Shown: positions 21,900 through 34,278 of the stretch, piece by piece
Numbering within the stretch: the stretch's first letter is position 1
Layout: each line of letters starts with the position of its first letter
Source: Echinarachnius parma
Lineage: Eukaryota > Echinodermata > Echinoidea > Clypeasteroida > Echinarachniidae
DNA: 64,000 nucleotides
Direction: 5' to 3'
Assembly (NCBI GenBank): GCA_037951105.1
Contig: JBAMJV010003126.1
Location: forward strand, 106,001 to 170,000
The notes under the pieces: generated by a model
The model's input: only the letters and a program-made list of their open reading frames with translations
Told to the model about the DNA's origin: nothing
Database searches by the model: none
Made by a program: the position numbers and the translations under genes

Positions 21900-23685
21900 A
21901 AAAATAAAATAATAATGATATAATATCATAAAGGTCTGTTAACTTGGACAACCAATCACAAGTATAAAAAATAAAAAATAAACATGTTTTCAAAAGCTGC
22001 CATTTAGTATTACGGATTGAGTATATATACAGCAGGCATAGATGCACGAAATGGAAATATAATAGGGAGCTGAGGTCTCCACAGATTTGAATACCCTAAT
22101 ATTCGGGCAAAACCATAACATTTCCAGACAAAATCACTTACAGTAATTACAAGCTTTCAATAACCATATTTTCGTGCAAATCCAGCTCATTTTCAAGACG
22201 GGCAGGCGGTCTTACTCTTATCATGGACGTAGGAGACAAACTCCTACTTCCATGCTCTTATTGAAACAAAAATCGTCGTACGCCAAGTCATGACTATATA
22301 ATGTATATAGAAGATGACTATCTCCATCGGGTTTTATTAATATGATGATCCACAGCACTTGTATGGCGCCATTTATCTGTTGAAAACATTCAAAGGCGCC
22401 TGCTCCTCCGAAAACTCAATTTACTACACAATCATATTGCTTAAAAAGAAATGTTTTTAGGCCTGCTTTGAAACCTTCAAGTTTGTCAATTTTGCGAAGC
22501 ACAAGAGGGAGGGAGTTCCAGAGGCGTGGAGCAACTGCATAGAAGGCACGTTCACCATATTATGTACCCGCAGAAGAAAAAAAAACGATGTATTTGTGAG
22601 AATTGCATATATATACACAATTCGCCTATATATCTAAATAAAGCTAATGTAGGCAGCTTCTTCGGCTTCAAGTTTTATTAATATAATTATGATTGTACTC
22701 TCAGAAAAACCTACATGTATTTGTGAGAAATGAACATCGTACAAATTCTGCCATCGACTATATCAAGGACGCATTGAAGTGATCATGATCAAATTTTCAT
22801 TTCGATCGGTGAATCATGCCGAGAAGTGGCCCCTCAATAATGTAATAAAAAAACAATAACAAACATAAGGGGAAATCCTTTACAAACTGAAAATGTAATA
22901 ATGCGCCTCTCATAATTCCCCCCCCCCCCCCCCCCTCGAAAAAGAAAATCAGTACGATCTCGATGCGCTAATGATGATGAGCACTATATTATATGCTTTT
23001 CTCCGTTTTGTCGGTGCGTCGTAAACCTTAATTTATTTTACGTTCTCTAACTTCACTTCATATATTGCATCTTCCTTCTATTCCCCCACCCCCACTGCTT
23101 GATACCGAATAAATTAATTTGAACGGATAGACGTACTACGTATTATATATGCAATCTAACGCTCTAGTACGGCGTGACATTTTCAACAAAACATCTATAA
23201 TTACAATTGGGCTTCTATAATTTATATTTACCATCAACTAATTCAAAGTTGAAGTGGGTCTATAAAGGAGCCTCGCCCATTTCTAATAACATCGTTCAAT
23301 GCATGTGTATACACGTAAGCACTAAAAACATTTAAGTTGAAGAAGAAAAAAATAGGATTATAATAATTCACAACTGCCACAAATGAGTCCCCATAATATA
23401 TTTTGATCAGCTGCATTTCAATATCTGTATCAATATCCACATATTTATAATCAAGTAGGCTATATCATGTATAGACACAACCTCCTCTGCGTTGCGTTTT
23501 TCTATTTTTACCAATGTATAATTATGAATTTGAATAATATTCGTATCATCATACCCCACTTTCCTGAATACATAATAAATGGAAAGTCGTATCCTTGTGA
23601 GTGTCTATATATTGTATTGATTCCCCCTCCCATGTCCATTCATGCCCTGCGCATTCCATTGAAGGAATAGTAACGCAGACATTAA
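21900..23685. other. No gene recognised; dispersed-repeat fragment and C tract
   Basis: Near 22470-22550 the text gggagggagttccagaggcgtggagcaactgc resembles a dispersed repeat that I associate with marine invertebrate genomes (weak). C18 lies at about 22918-22935. The upstream promoter and UTR exon of the sulfotransferase gene could be here but no landmark identifies them. Confidence 0.4.
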
Positions 23686-24640
23686 AGGGGTAGTACAGTT
23701 TTGGTAAGGCTGAGCTTTAGTAACCACAACCTGCACAATAACATTACAAACTAATAGTTATATGCTCGAAAGGTATAGAAAAATACAAACGACTAAGTAA
23801 AACGCCTATTATCATTCAAAAAGAGCCATTCAAACACAAGAGGGCGCTCTCTAAAAAAGCATTGGTTTCAACCATTTTTCATGCAAAATTATGCATATGA
23901 TGTTTTGTTGAAATAATGATTAAATAGAGAGATCATCAACAACTATTTAAAAACCTCTATTAAACATTTTTGAAAAGTGTAAGCATTTTTTTTTTTTAAT
24001 CATCGAATAGATCTGGGCCCCAGATTTATTCCGATCGGATATAATTATTGATATTTCAGCCGTTTCTTAACCGATTTTGATCAAATAAAGTTTATTCTGC
24101 CATTAAAGGGATAGTTGAGTTTTGGTATAGACGGCGCTACACAAAATAATTTTTTGTGAGATAATGAAAATGAGTGTCGAATTTGAAAGGGCATACAATT
24201 TTAATGACAGAATAAACTTTATTTGATAAAAATCGGTTCAGAAATGGCTAAAATATCCATAAACATAACCATTTGTATAGTGGCGCCCCTCAATTTTTCG
24301 ATAATTTTGAACCAACCGTTATTTTTATTTTTTTTAATGCTTCCTCTTTTCAAAAAATTACGAAAGTGGTTTGTAAATAGTTGTTGATTATCTCTCTATC
24401 TAATCACTAATTCAACGAAACATCACATGCACAATATTTGATTTTAAATGGTTTAAACCAATTAGTTTTTAGAGAGCGCCCTCTTGAGTGTTAACGGCTC
24501 CTTTTTTTAATGATAACAGGCTTTTAAAATTTTCATTCCTTTCGAGCATGGTGGAGTTATAACTATTAGTTTGTAATGTAATTGTGCAGGTTTTGGTTAC
24601 TAACATTCCGTACTCTCTTTACCCAAACTTAACTATCCCT
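23686..24640. mobile_element. Two T2-family TTAA MITEs, one abutting or inserted in the other
   Basis: The first begins aggggtagtacagttttggtaagg (TTAA 23682-23685). At 24103-24106 (TTAA) a second, oppositely oriented member begins agggatagttgagttttgg and ends aaacttaactatccct at 24640, followed by tcaa (mutated TTAA). The first is not resumed afterwards, so the pair is truncated. This copy supplies the empty site that proves the element A insertion point. Confidence 0.8.
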
Positions 24641-25169
24641 TCAAGCTATACTTAGTACAAATAAACATAATTCAGGAAATGAAAGTGCAATGATAAGGAA
24701 ATAAGGAGAAAGCGGATTTAAGGATTAAGTTCATTCTAGGGCAATGTGCAGTATACTGTATAGTGTTGAATCAATGGAAGGATTAATCAAAAGTCATAGC
24801 AACCGCCGGTATAAAAGAATTATCAGATTATAAGCTGGAATTTGGCCCGCCTGGTTATCACCAGAGCCGTATACTGGTTATTACATTTTAATCGTTCACT
24901 ATATAATGCTTTTTCATAAAGCTTTAATTATTACTCGATAAAAGAATTATTAGTGAATGCGCAACTGCACTTTTTCGATTTTTATTTTTTATTTTAGAAA
25001 TATACATTTTGTTTAACATGCACATGTTATATGATGAATGCTACATCTCAATAAACCTATAGACGTAGTATTGAGAATGACAACTTTAGAGTAATGAGTA
25101 TAGAGGTCAAAGTTCGCAGTAAAATCACAGAGGTGTGAGGACTACTAAATTTGAGCCTGTCAAGCCTAA

Positions 25170-25381
25170 AGCCCGGAGCAGACAGAGCCGACTCGACTGT
25201 TTTCAATCAGGATAGAGTTGGGCCCGGTCGGTCGGATCCGATTCATCGTGTTGAATCGGCCCCAACTGGCATCCGACTGTCTCTCGACTGGCAAAATGTG
25301 TGTCGCGAGGCACGGAAAACTGAGCCGATCCGAATGAAAACCAGTCGAATCGGGTCGAGTCGGCTCTGTCTGCAGAGGGCT
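25170..25381. mobile_element. Harbinger-like MITE, TAA target duplication
   Basis: AGCCC..(g/t)GCAGACAGAGCC at the left and GGCTCTGTCTGCAGAGGGCT at the right, with TAA on both sides. A sister copy is at 57842-58041. Three-bp TWA duplications are a mark of PIF/Harbinger elements. The predicted short reading frames within both copies are by-products of the palindrome. Confidence 0.85.
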
Positions 25382-26201
25382 TAACATTCAAGAAAAATAC
25401 CGAGTTATACACTGTCGAACATTACATGAGAATGTTAAAAATCGAATCATAATTTTCTTTCGTAATTGTTTATGTTTGTTTTTTACCCGAAATTAAACCC
25501 CCATAATCGTTCCGATTACTGCTGTCTTTTTGTTTTAGCCTGAATACAATCATAATCATATTGTCAAAAATGGAAGGAAATCAATGTTTCTACATTAATT
25601 TGAAAATAGGAATATCATTATACAAAAGTAAACGAGACGGGTTGATGTGGGAATGGTTTTACCTGATCACTACTAGATTTTCCAATCCCCATATAATTTA
25701 GAATAGATGAGAGACCCACCAAATTCCTGTTGGTAATATTATTTCGAAAGAGATGTCCATTCCTCCAAGAATTTCAAACGTAAATAATTCATAGCATTTT
25801 TATTCGAAAGAATAACTAACTGACATGTTAAACTTTTTATCACAATACAATTATTCTTTGTCCGACTCTGACTCAGTTGCTCAAAATGTTCACTGTTGAG
25901 TGTTGATTCATCTCATAATGTGATAGAAAGTAACCCTTTTTTAGAGCTGGTTTCCCCTTTAACCATACAGGATATCCCTTAGGAACTGATATGACCTAAA
26001 CATATTTTGCTCAACACAGCAAAAAACAACAACAAAAACACGGATTGACAAAGCAATTTATCGGGCATTCGCAAGTATAACATTTAATAGAACTATTGTT
26101 GAGATCTTAATCTTTGTCTATAATTGGGTTTTAAGCAATTATTATAACTATAACCATGATGATCATATTAGGTTAAGCATAGAGTATATAGGCAAGATTA
26201 A

Positions 26202-27476
26202 AGGGTACCACCACCCAAAAATAATATTCTTATTAAAGAAAGGTAACATCTTTAGTATTCCATTCCATCAACAAGTTCACGAAAATATGTTTCCAGAAAC
26301 AAAATATATAATTGGAAACGCATCACCATTCTAAAGCATGCGTTCATGCGGTCTGAATTGCGTAGACTGCGATGCGTGCGGTGAATTGCAATGTGTGCAG
26401 AGCGAACGAATCGCCCGGGAATCTATTGTTTACAAACGTACGCGTGAATAGCATTGGCGCACTTGCAAATGGTTGGCCCGTATGGAACCAGGAAATAGCA
26501 GTGGTTCCGTAAGTGGTGGAAATTAATTGCTTTGTTTATGAATTACACAACCTTTTGCAAAATGTTGGGTATCTATTTGATATCACAAAACGGTACCAAA
26601 ACATATAATAATGTGTTGTTCTTTGCCTGGTGGTCCCCTTTAACTTTGTTGACCACAGTGCAAAAAGTGACGAGTGATTAATAAAATGTGTATTGGTGTG
26701 AGTGTGAAAATTTCACGTTCATTGGATGTTTTTTGGCTGAGAAATGAACAAAAAAGCAAAGTGATATTCACCAACTCATTGCGCTTACTTTGTACACGGC
26801 TTAAATTATCGGGTAGACAGTTTAAAGGGGTAGTACAGTTTTGGTAAGGCTGAACTTTAGTAACCAAAACCTGCACAGTAACATAACAAACTAATATTTA
26901 TAACCCCACCATGCTCGAAAGGTATACAAAAATACAAACGACTATATAAAAAGCCTGTTATCATTCAAATTGGTTTCATCCATTTTTCATACAAAATTAT
27001 GCATGTGATGTTTTTTTGAAATAATGATTAAATAGAGAGATCATCAACAATTATTTAAAAACCGCTTTTGAAAATTTTTGAAAAAGTGTAAGCATTTTTT
27101 TGTTTTTCTTCAAAAAATCATCGTATTTATTTGGGGCCCAAATAAATACGATCGGATATATTGATTGATATTTCAGCCATTTCTGAACCGATTTTGACCA
27201 TAAAGTTTATTCTGCCATTAAAATTGCATGTTCAAATTCGACACTCAGTTTTTCATTACCTCATGAAAAATTGTGTTGTGCAGCGCCCTCTCTACCAAAA
27301 CTGAACTACCCCTTTAACATCTGAACACTTCAATCGTAAATATTTTTTGAAACAAATGGAAATTTGAAAATCCGAAACCGGTCCAGTGCTTTTTTTGTTA
27401 ATATTATATACAAGGTATTAGGGAACCACGGAACCACGAGAGTTTCAAGTAAGTTTTGAGGATTTGGACAATCCCT
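26202..27476. mobile_element. Composite of three TTAA MITEs (T3, T1, T2)
   Basis: T3 occupies 26202-26639 (agggtaccaccaccc ... gtggtcccct). It is followed after TTAA by a T1 body that has lost its first dozen bases (ctttgttgaccacagtgcaaaaagtg). T2 occupies 26826-27313 with its own TTAA on both sides. The T1 body then resumes (catctgaacacttcaatcg) and ends ggacaatccct at 27476 before TTAA. So T2 is inserted within T1, and T3 has replaced T1's left end. Confidence 0.8.
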
Positions 27477-27480
27477 TTAA

Positions 27481-28987
27481 ATAGGGTTTCGTTGTATAGT
27501 CTCGGTAGAACAACCGTCGGAGCAGAGACTCATTTTCAATTATCGGTCTATAGGAGTATTCTTACTACAAATCGACTTGCATTTTGCTGAACGGAAGAGG
27601 AAACAACCAAGCAGCTTCTTTGTAAGAGAATATTTAGATTTGTTAAAGTGCCTTATAATCATGTGGCAGATGATGGTTTTCAACGTCCTGTAAATTCATA
27701 TGTTCCATCAATTGGATTTTGAAATACGATATAGGAGTGGGAGATATTACAGTTTATAGTCAGAAATAACCCCCCCCCCCCCCCCCCCACCCCCATTACT
27801 CAGAGTTCTAACCAGACCCAGTCTCAGTGGACAACCGGTCGGAACAGAGACCGAATCTTCTCTATAGTAGTCTACAGTTCATATGTCTGTTATAGTCGTT
27901 AAATTACCAATACCTTATATTTTGCAATATTTCGTTTTCACTAACACTGCAATATTTAAAGTCAACCTTTTAAATTGTGTTTACAACTACAAGATGACAA
28001 CGCGTCGAAGCGACGTGGAAGGGGAATGATCAGATGGGAAATTAATAATAAGTCAATCAGACTGACTAGAACTTTGTCTAGGGCCCGGGGATTCCATAAT
28101 ACTAAATTTGAAGAAATAAATAATGCATCATTATACTTAGGTCATTTTCGTTACTTGTGGACTGTACATTATAGTGGACCTACGATCCATGCATAGTAGA
28201 ACAGGCACATTTTTGAAGCCAGCTCGAGCGACATAAGTCTGTTGCCCCCCCCCCCCCCCCCCCCCCCCCCCATAAAAAAAACAAAAACAAACAAAAACAA
28301 AACAATCCTCCATGTTCGTTATTCATCTGAATATCCACACACAAAAAGTTCCGTAACCTTATCGCATTTGTCTAAAATAAAATGGAATGAGAAAATAGGA
28401 TGAATATGTGAGATAGTTTGGTTTTGGCCGTTCTTAGATCATGACCAAAAATGTGATTATTTTCCCTCATATACATAATGTATATACAAGTGCAATAATT
28501 ATTTCCCTCGACTTTCTAGTGATTTGTGTTATTTTGCGTTGTCAAACAGTGTATTTGCTACCTCGCTCTTATTTCGGCATTAGCTCGTAAATTTGATAGG
28601 AAAGCGAACCCATGAACCCATGAACTATATGACCGTGGTATTCAGTGAAGGAGTGAATTTGCTGTCCAGCAAGAATTACTCTTTGACTATAACTAAGTAG
28701 TGGCGTAGCTCCGGAGGGGGGGGGGGGGGGCGTGGGGCACGGAGGGGCATGTGCCCCCCCCCCCCCCTCCCCGGCCCCCGATAATATGCCCAAACAATGA
28801 AAAGCATAACGGTAATATACTTTTTAAAATAATTATAAAGAAATATACAGAAAAATAAAGTCAGGTGTGCCCATAGTCATTTGTGTGCCTCCCCCCCCCC
28901 CCCCCCCCCCCAATCCCCTATCCAAATAATTCGCGTGCCCTACTCAATCAGTCCAACCAAGGGGGGTTTTTTTGTTTTTTTTACTCC
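27481..28987. other. No gene recognised; C-rich homopolymers
   Basis: C tracts lie at about 27771-27789, 28245-28271 (C27), 28753-28767 and 28890-28911. A GTGGCGTAGCTCCGG element end with a G run is at 28704-28730. A short repeat (cagactcagtc/ggtcggaacagagac) is shared between 27500 and 27850. Confidence 0.6.
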
Positions 28988-29242
28988 AGGGGTGTGTTTC
29001 ACAAAGATCCCAAGTCGAACTTACGCTAAGTTGGACCTAACTAGTATGGAAAGCCGTTAGTTTCTTGGTTACATTGTTGTAAAAGCTATTTTAAAACTAA
29101 AAGGCATACATTTCGGTCGAGTAATCAGTAATATGTGTTATTTTTTAAGGAGTCTTGAAGTTATTGATATATCTTTTGTGTTGGCTTTCCATAATATTGT
29201 TAGGTCCAACTTAGATGTTGGATCTTTTGTGAAACACTCCCT
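28988..29242. mobile_element. MITE with GTGTTTCACAAAG termini, second copy
   Basis: aggggtgtgtttcacaaagat at the left and atcttttgtgaaacactccct at the right, with inner arms ccaagtcgaactta / gtccaacttagatgttgg. Same family as 13086-13370. Confidence 0.8.
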
Positions 29243-29659
29243 GGAACATAATATGGTCAGAAATCCATGCCAGGATGTAGGTCGGGATTGCTGACAGCTG
29301 ATACCCTTCTATAGATAGACCAGAACGGACCGGGTCACAGACTGTTTTTGTGCTTTACAAACTACAGTATATACAATTCATGTATAGCCTATAGGTCAGC
29401 AATATTATGTCGGGCCAACCTTATTTTCAATAATAAGTACATTTACAAAACTTAATTGGAAAATCCACTGGTTTCAATGATCGTGGCATATCGGGAGACT
29501 ATAACACATAACAAGCATGTATCTTTAGACTAAGTACGTAGACATATAATCATTGGCGAAAACATTGTCAAAATCCTCAAACTTTACTTAGAACTCTAGA
29601 AGTAATTCTCACATTCTTCTTTTATGAAAATCGTACAAATTTAATGGATCACAGCTTAA

Positions 29660-30322
29660 AGGGACTGGGTAACATTGTCCAAATCCTCAAAATCCAATTG
29701 GAAATCTAGCGGTTCCCTCATACCTTGTTGTATTGTACTAACAAAAAAATCATGGGACAGGTTTCGGTTTTTCAAATTTCTCTTTCGTTAAAAAGTTTCG
29801 ATTGAAGTGTTCAGATGTTAAAGTGAGTTAAACTATCCACTGGACCGCAAAAACCGTGTACAAAGTGAGTGCAATTAGTTAGTGAATAGCACTTTGCATT
29901 TTTGCTCTTTACTCGGCCATATAACGTCCATTTAACTTGAAATGTTCACACCACACCCAGTGGACATATCAGATAACAACAATATAAGACAATTAATCCA
30001 CAATTGCTGCTCTCTACCCAGGTGTATAAATGGGTACCATGGTCGGGTGTTAATTAGCCGGTAGCGCCATCATCAGTGGCAGCTCCGCTAGTATGCTCCC
30101 CGGGGAGTTGAGAAAGTACGCAATATCATTGTGTTGGTTTGAAATGTACCTGATGACCATGGGTAATAATAATTTAGACAGTTATTTAAGCGCAGTAGAG
30201 TATATATTTATAGTAGCTGCGCTATATAAATGTTCATATTATTATTATTATTAATATACATAACATTGTATCAACTACTCATCACTTTTTGCACATGTCA
30301 ACAAAGTTAATACTAGATCCCT
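29660..30322. mobile_element. TTAA-flanked MITE, family T1, hosting a SINE
   Basis: agggactgggtaacattgtcc ... aagttaatactagatccct, flanked by TTAA (29656-29659, 30323-30326), in the opposite orientation to the 9274 copy. A SINE-like insertion interrupts it at about 30005-30256. Confidence 0.8.
30005..30256 (+). mobile_element. SINE-like element with (TTA)n tail
   Basis: It contains ctctacccaggtgtataaatgg, then ggtttgaaatgtacctgatgaccatgggtaataat, then gcgctatataaatgttcatatt and a (att)n tail. The middle and 3' parts also occur in the SINE at 51491-51680. The tRNA-like head is missing here (5' truncation). Confidence 0.7.
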
Positions 30323-30326
30323 TTAA

Positions 30327-31455
30327 AATACAAGCCAGTGTTAACCCTGAAGGGATCAAGAGGGGATGTGGTGAGGACTTCCCACAAGACAAGTCAAGGA
30401 AAAGGGGCAATTTGAAACCCCAAACAAGATAAATAATCCGCTTCAATATATCTCCTAGTTCTTGTCCATATTGAGGTTGCATCAGAGGGTGGGGGAACTC
30501 CCCGCAGCATGGGCGTCAACAGGCGGTGGACATGCCCCCCGCCCCCACATTTGAAAGTGGAGGGGATTGTCCTCCTTACTCTTTCATATATTACGTATAA
30601 GACATATAAATTACGATTCCATAGCTCACACTACATAATGTGAAATATCTATCTCAGGTATGCACCAAATCGCACAATTTCACCACCAACAAAAATGCAA
30701 AAGCTTCCTACTGTGGGAGGGGGACACACCCCCTCCCACATCCTCCCCCGCTCGGACGCTTCCCTCCCTCGCAATGCCCCCACACTTTTGAGAAGCTGTT
30801 GACACCCTTGCCCCGCAGATACGAGGAACCCCCCCCCCCCCCCCTCCCATTTGCCTCATTTTGCCTCCCTCGCTCCATCGATTGTCCAAAGACGAAGACC
30901 AATAACTGACAAGAAATCAATTAAGATCAAACCCTTCGTCATTGAGCAGTGATATGTGGAGCTTATTATACATTATGTAGGCTAAATCCACGATACATTT
31001 TCCAAGTATTATCATAATTGTCAATTCAATTTGTAATTGGATTGAGACTCGGTTGAGCGAGTTCCAGTTGTCACAGAATATGTAATATTATACATGCCAC
31101 GCTAACGACTTCCAATTCCATCATTACAATTTATGTACGTCATTCTAAGCCGTTAACCATTAATTGGTAGTGTGATAACAATTGCAATTAATTATATGTA
31201 CAAGCTGTCTCGATAAGGTCCATTCTTAAAGACGTTGATGAGTTCAGTTCACTTTACCCGACTCCAAGTAATCTTCATGCCACGTATAATTGGATTCAAT
31301 ATACCGTATGATTTAGCAACAAAGTACCCAGTATAAGTATACCCAGATCGTTTCAACCCCAAGTCAACGTATTGGATTATATCTGTACTCCATTCTCCAA
31401 ATTAATGACAAAATTAATTACATGAAATCAACAATCATATATATACAGTCTATCA
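30327..31455. other. No gene recognised
   Basis: AT-rich spacer. At 30700-30850 there are C-rich, low-complexity stretches (including C16 near 30829) that give proline- or glycine-rich frames of no significance. Confidence 0.6.
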
Positions 31456-31459
31456 TTAA

Positions 31460-31834
31460 AGGGACTTAGTTACATTGTCCAAATCCTCAAAACTTACTTG
31501 GAACTCTAGTAGTTCTCTCATACCTTATCATATTCATATTAACAATAAAATCATGGGACAGGTTTCGGTTTTTCACATTTCCATTTCGTTCAAAAGATAT
31601 TGACGATTGAAGTGTTCAGATATGAAATTATCGACAGGATAATTTCATGCCGTGTACAAAGTAAGTACAATGAGTTAGTGAATATCACTTTGCATTTTTG
31701 CTCATATATCTCAGCCAAAAGACATTCAATTAACGTGAAATGTTCACACATTACTTTGTGGACATCCGATCCATTACAAATGTTATTAATCACTCATAAC
31801 TGTTTGCACTTGCCAACAAAGTTACTAGATCCCT
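31460..31834. mobile_element. TTAA-flanked MITE, family T1
   Basis: agggacttagttacattgtcc ... acaaagttactagatccct, with TTAA at 31456-31459 and 31835-31838. It appears full length and uninterrupted, a good reference copy for the family. Confidence 0.85.
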
Positions 31835-31838
31835 TTAA

Positions 31839-33763
31839 TGATACATGTACTGAATACAATATATATCTCAGGTCTTCCTGGTTGGTTGCAGTATACAGTA
31901 TAATACTATTGTTATTATGGGAGCGAAAACAGATGTTGCGACGGTTCCAGGCATTCCATATACTACACTTATTTTCAAGCTTCCAAATATTATCGTGGTC
32001 ATAGGATTCCATAATATAGATCACACAGATAACAAACTTCTTTCCGAACTCCGTGGCTACAAAAGGGGTCGGAAATATCAACTGTACACAGTGTAATGCG
32101 ATGTTATACATAATTATGATGTTTTTTTTCTTTTTTAAAATAAATTAACTAACTTCTTTGTCGAACAATATCGCACTCAGCTGAAATAACTGAAGGGTGT
32201 GCTGTTCTTGGAAGACGCAGCTCTATCAGTTTAGGAGCTAATACTTGGACGGTTGGAAACATAATAGAGAACAATGATTGCATATACTACAGGGCGTGAA
32301 CGTACAATATAATGCATCTCTCTTCTTTTCCGCATCTCAGGCTATTCTCAGGCAAAGTGTAAACAAACGTCCTCCCTTGTGTGTGGCTTACCATTAGACA
32401 TTACATTGAAGACCTGGTATGAACAGCTAGCTCCCACATGTATCCGTGATGGTGATTAGCAAATATAGTATACGTCGAGTCCGAAATATAGCCATATATA
32501 ATTATCGGAGTGTCGGTCTTTTAATGTCATCATCACATTCACCACCATGCATGCGCACAGCTATACTGACATTATCCTCCAAATCATATCATTGAGGTAT
32601 ACCAGTCTAATCAAAACCTCGAAGAACTTACTTCCAACGCCACCAATAACAATCCGACAGGGTCCAGAACATTATATGGTTATCATGATACTCCCAATCA
32701 ATAATTATTTCCTTGAGGACGTGATGATAATGATATAGCCATCAGCCAACCAGCTCTGCATCTAACCAGGAAGCTATTACTTTCTCAGCTCACAGATATA
32801 TTCTATTTCATCAGAAATAATATTATACTGACCACTATGAGTATAACAGAGCGTGAAAATACTACAAAGCCAAAGGTCTTGAATTGAACTGTCAACCTCT
32901 GACTTCATCCCGCTAAGCAAACCGTACGCGGTCCTTATTTAGATAAAAACATCCAACTCAAGTATAACGATTATATCCATCAGGACGTGATAATTATTGT
33001 CTCGACTAGCCAAATATGACGCTTCATCTGAATCATCTCAGTAAATAAATGAACACTTCAAACTAAACATGGATGGTAATAAACAATAATAACTTCTCGA
33101 TCGATGCCGCGGTCGGTCTATGGTCTAACACTTTCACTTAGCTAAGCCAGCAACGTGCCCCCCGTGTGCGGTACGCGGCTCGTCCTCATATTGATCGTGT
33201 CGCGTTATGATGACATGTGAATATAATAGTTCACGGGGTCGGGACAGCGGCGCGGCGTAGTATTTAGTTCCCGTTATACCAATGGCGTAAACAAAGGGGG
33301 TCGTTCGGTCGTTCATGGGGGGCTGGGGGGGGGGTCATAGTCTCCCCCTCCCTAGTCTAGATTAGACTCTCGCGAGCTGATCTCCGTCACCCCGAAAAGC
33401 GCCGCCAACGATAGATCTGTACTACAGCAGTGATCGGCGGCGCTTTTCGGGGTGACTACCCCCTCCCCTGCCCCTCCAGCTTGGTTTACCTGGTGGGCAA
33501 AGTATATAGTAGTCAATTCAAATATTTCCGAGGCCGAGTACAAATCCGCCATTAATTTTCCACTATTTGTAGGCTAATGTTGAACTTCGGCCTCGGATTC
33601 GAGTCCGAGTTTGCTCAAGTCTGTTTTGGAGGCCGGACTAGACTATATCACGGCATCACCGTCATCATCATCTTTCTCATCATCACCATCATCATCAGCA
33701 TCGTCGTCATCATCAAAATCATCATCATCGTCATCATCATCGTCATATTCACCATTATCAATT

Positions 33764-33810
<47 letters not shown>

Positions 33811-33825
33811 ATTTATCATTATCAC

Positions 33826-33873
<48 letters not shown>

Positions 33874-34274
33874 TATCATTATCATCATCATCATCATCAT
33901 CATCAACATCATCATCATCATCACCAACATCATCATCATTATTATTATTTTCATCTTCATCTGCTTCTGATTCTTCTTCTTATTCTCCTTCTAAATGGTA
34001 ATTGTAATAAGAAGGAACATACTAATTTAGGTGTTTTTATTCAATTTAGTTTAACAACATAAATTATATCAATCGAATTCTCCATTTTGCTCCAGGCGCT
34101 ATTAAATGATTTCGTTGCCCCGGCCCCCACTGATGAAATCCCTTACACGCTACTTCCATTCCTGCAACATCCATGATGAGCGGATGAGCTGAAACGACTA
34201 TGGCATCTGTTTAAATGATATTGTCACCATGTTTGTGGACTGAAGTCGCGTGCTGTGCTTTTAATAATCTTAAT
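31839..34274. other. No gene recognised; CpG-rich patch with a perfect hairpin and a TCA-rich stretch
   Basis: 33100-33560 is richer in CG than its surroundings and contains a perfect 21 bp hairpin (33386-33406 / 33436-33456). 33661-33948 is an interrupted TCA/TCG/TTA triplet repeat. The histidine-, isoleucine- or methionine-rich frames across it are not genes. Confidence 0.6.
33386..33456. repeat. Perfect 21 bp inverted repeat
   Basis: GTCACCCCGAAAAGCGCCGC(C) at 33386-33406 is exactly complementary to 33436-33456, with a 29 nt loop. It is GC-rich inside an AT-rich landscape. Confidence 0.9.
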
Positions 34275-34278
34275 CTAT

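Noticed and set aside
25151-25412. Overlapping frames on both strands, seen again near 57800-58128
   Set aside because: They come from the palindromic Harbinger-like MITE in each place.
33577-34062. His/Ile/Met-rich open frames
   Set aside because: They are translations of a TCA-type microsatellite in three frames; no flanking domain or splice signal.
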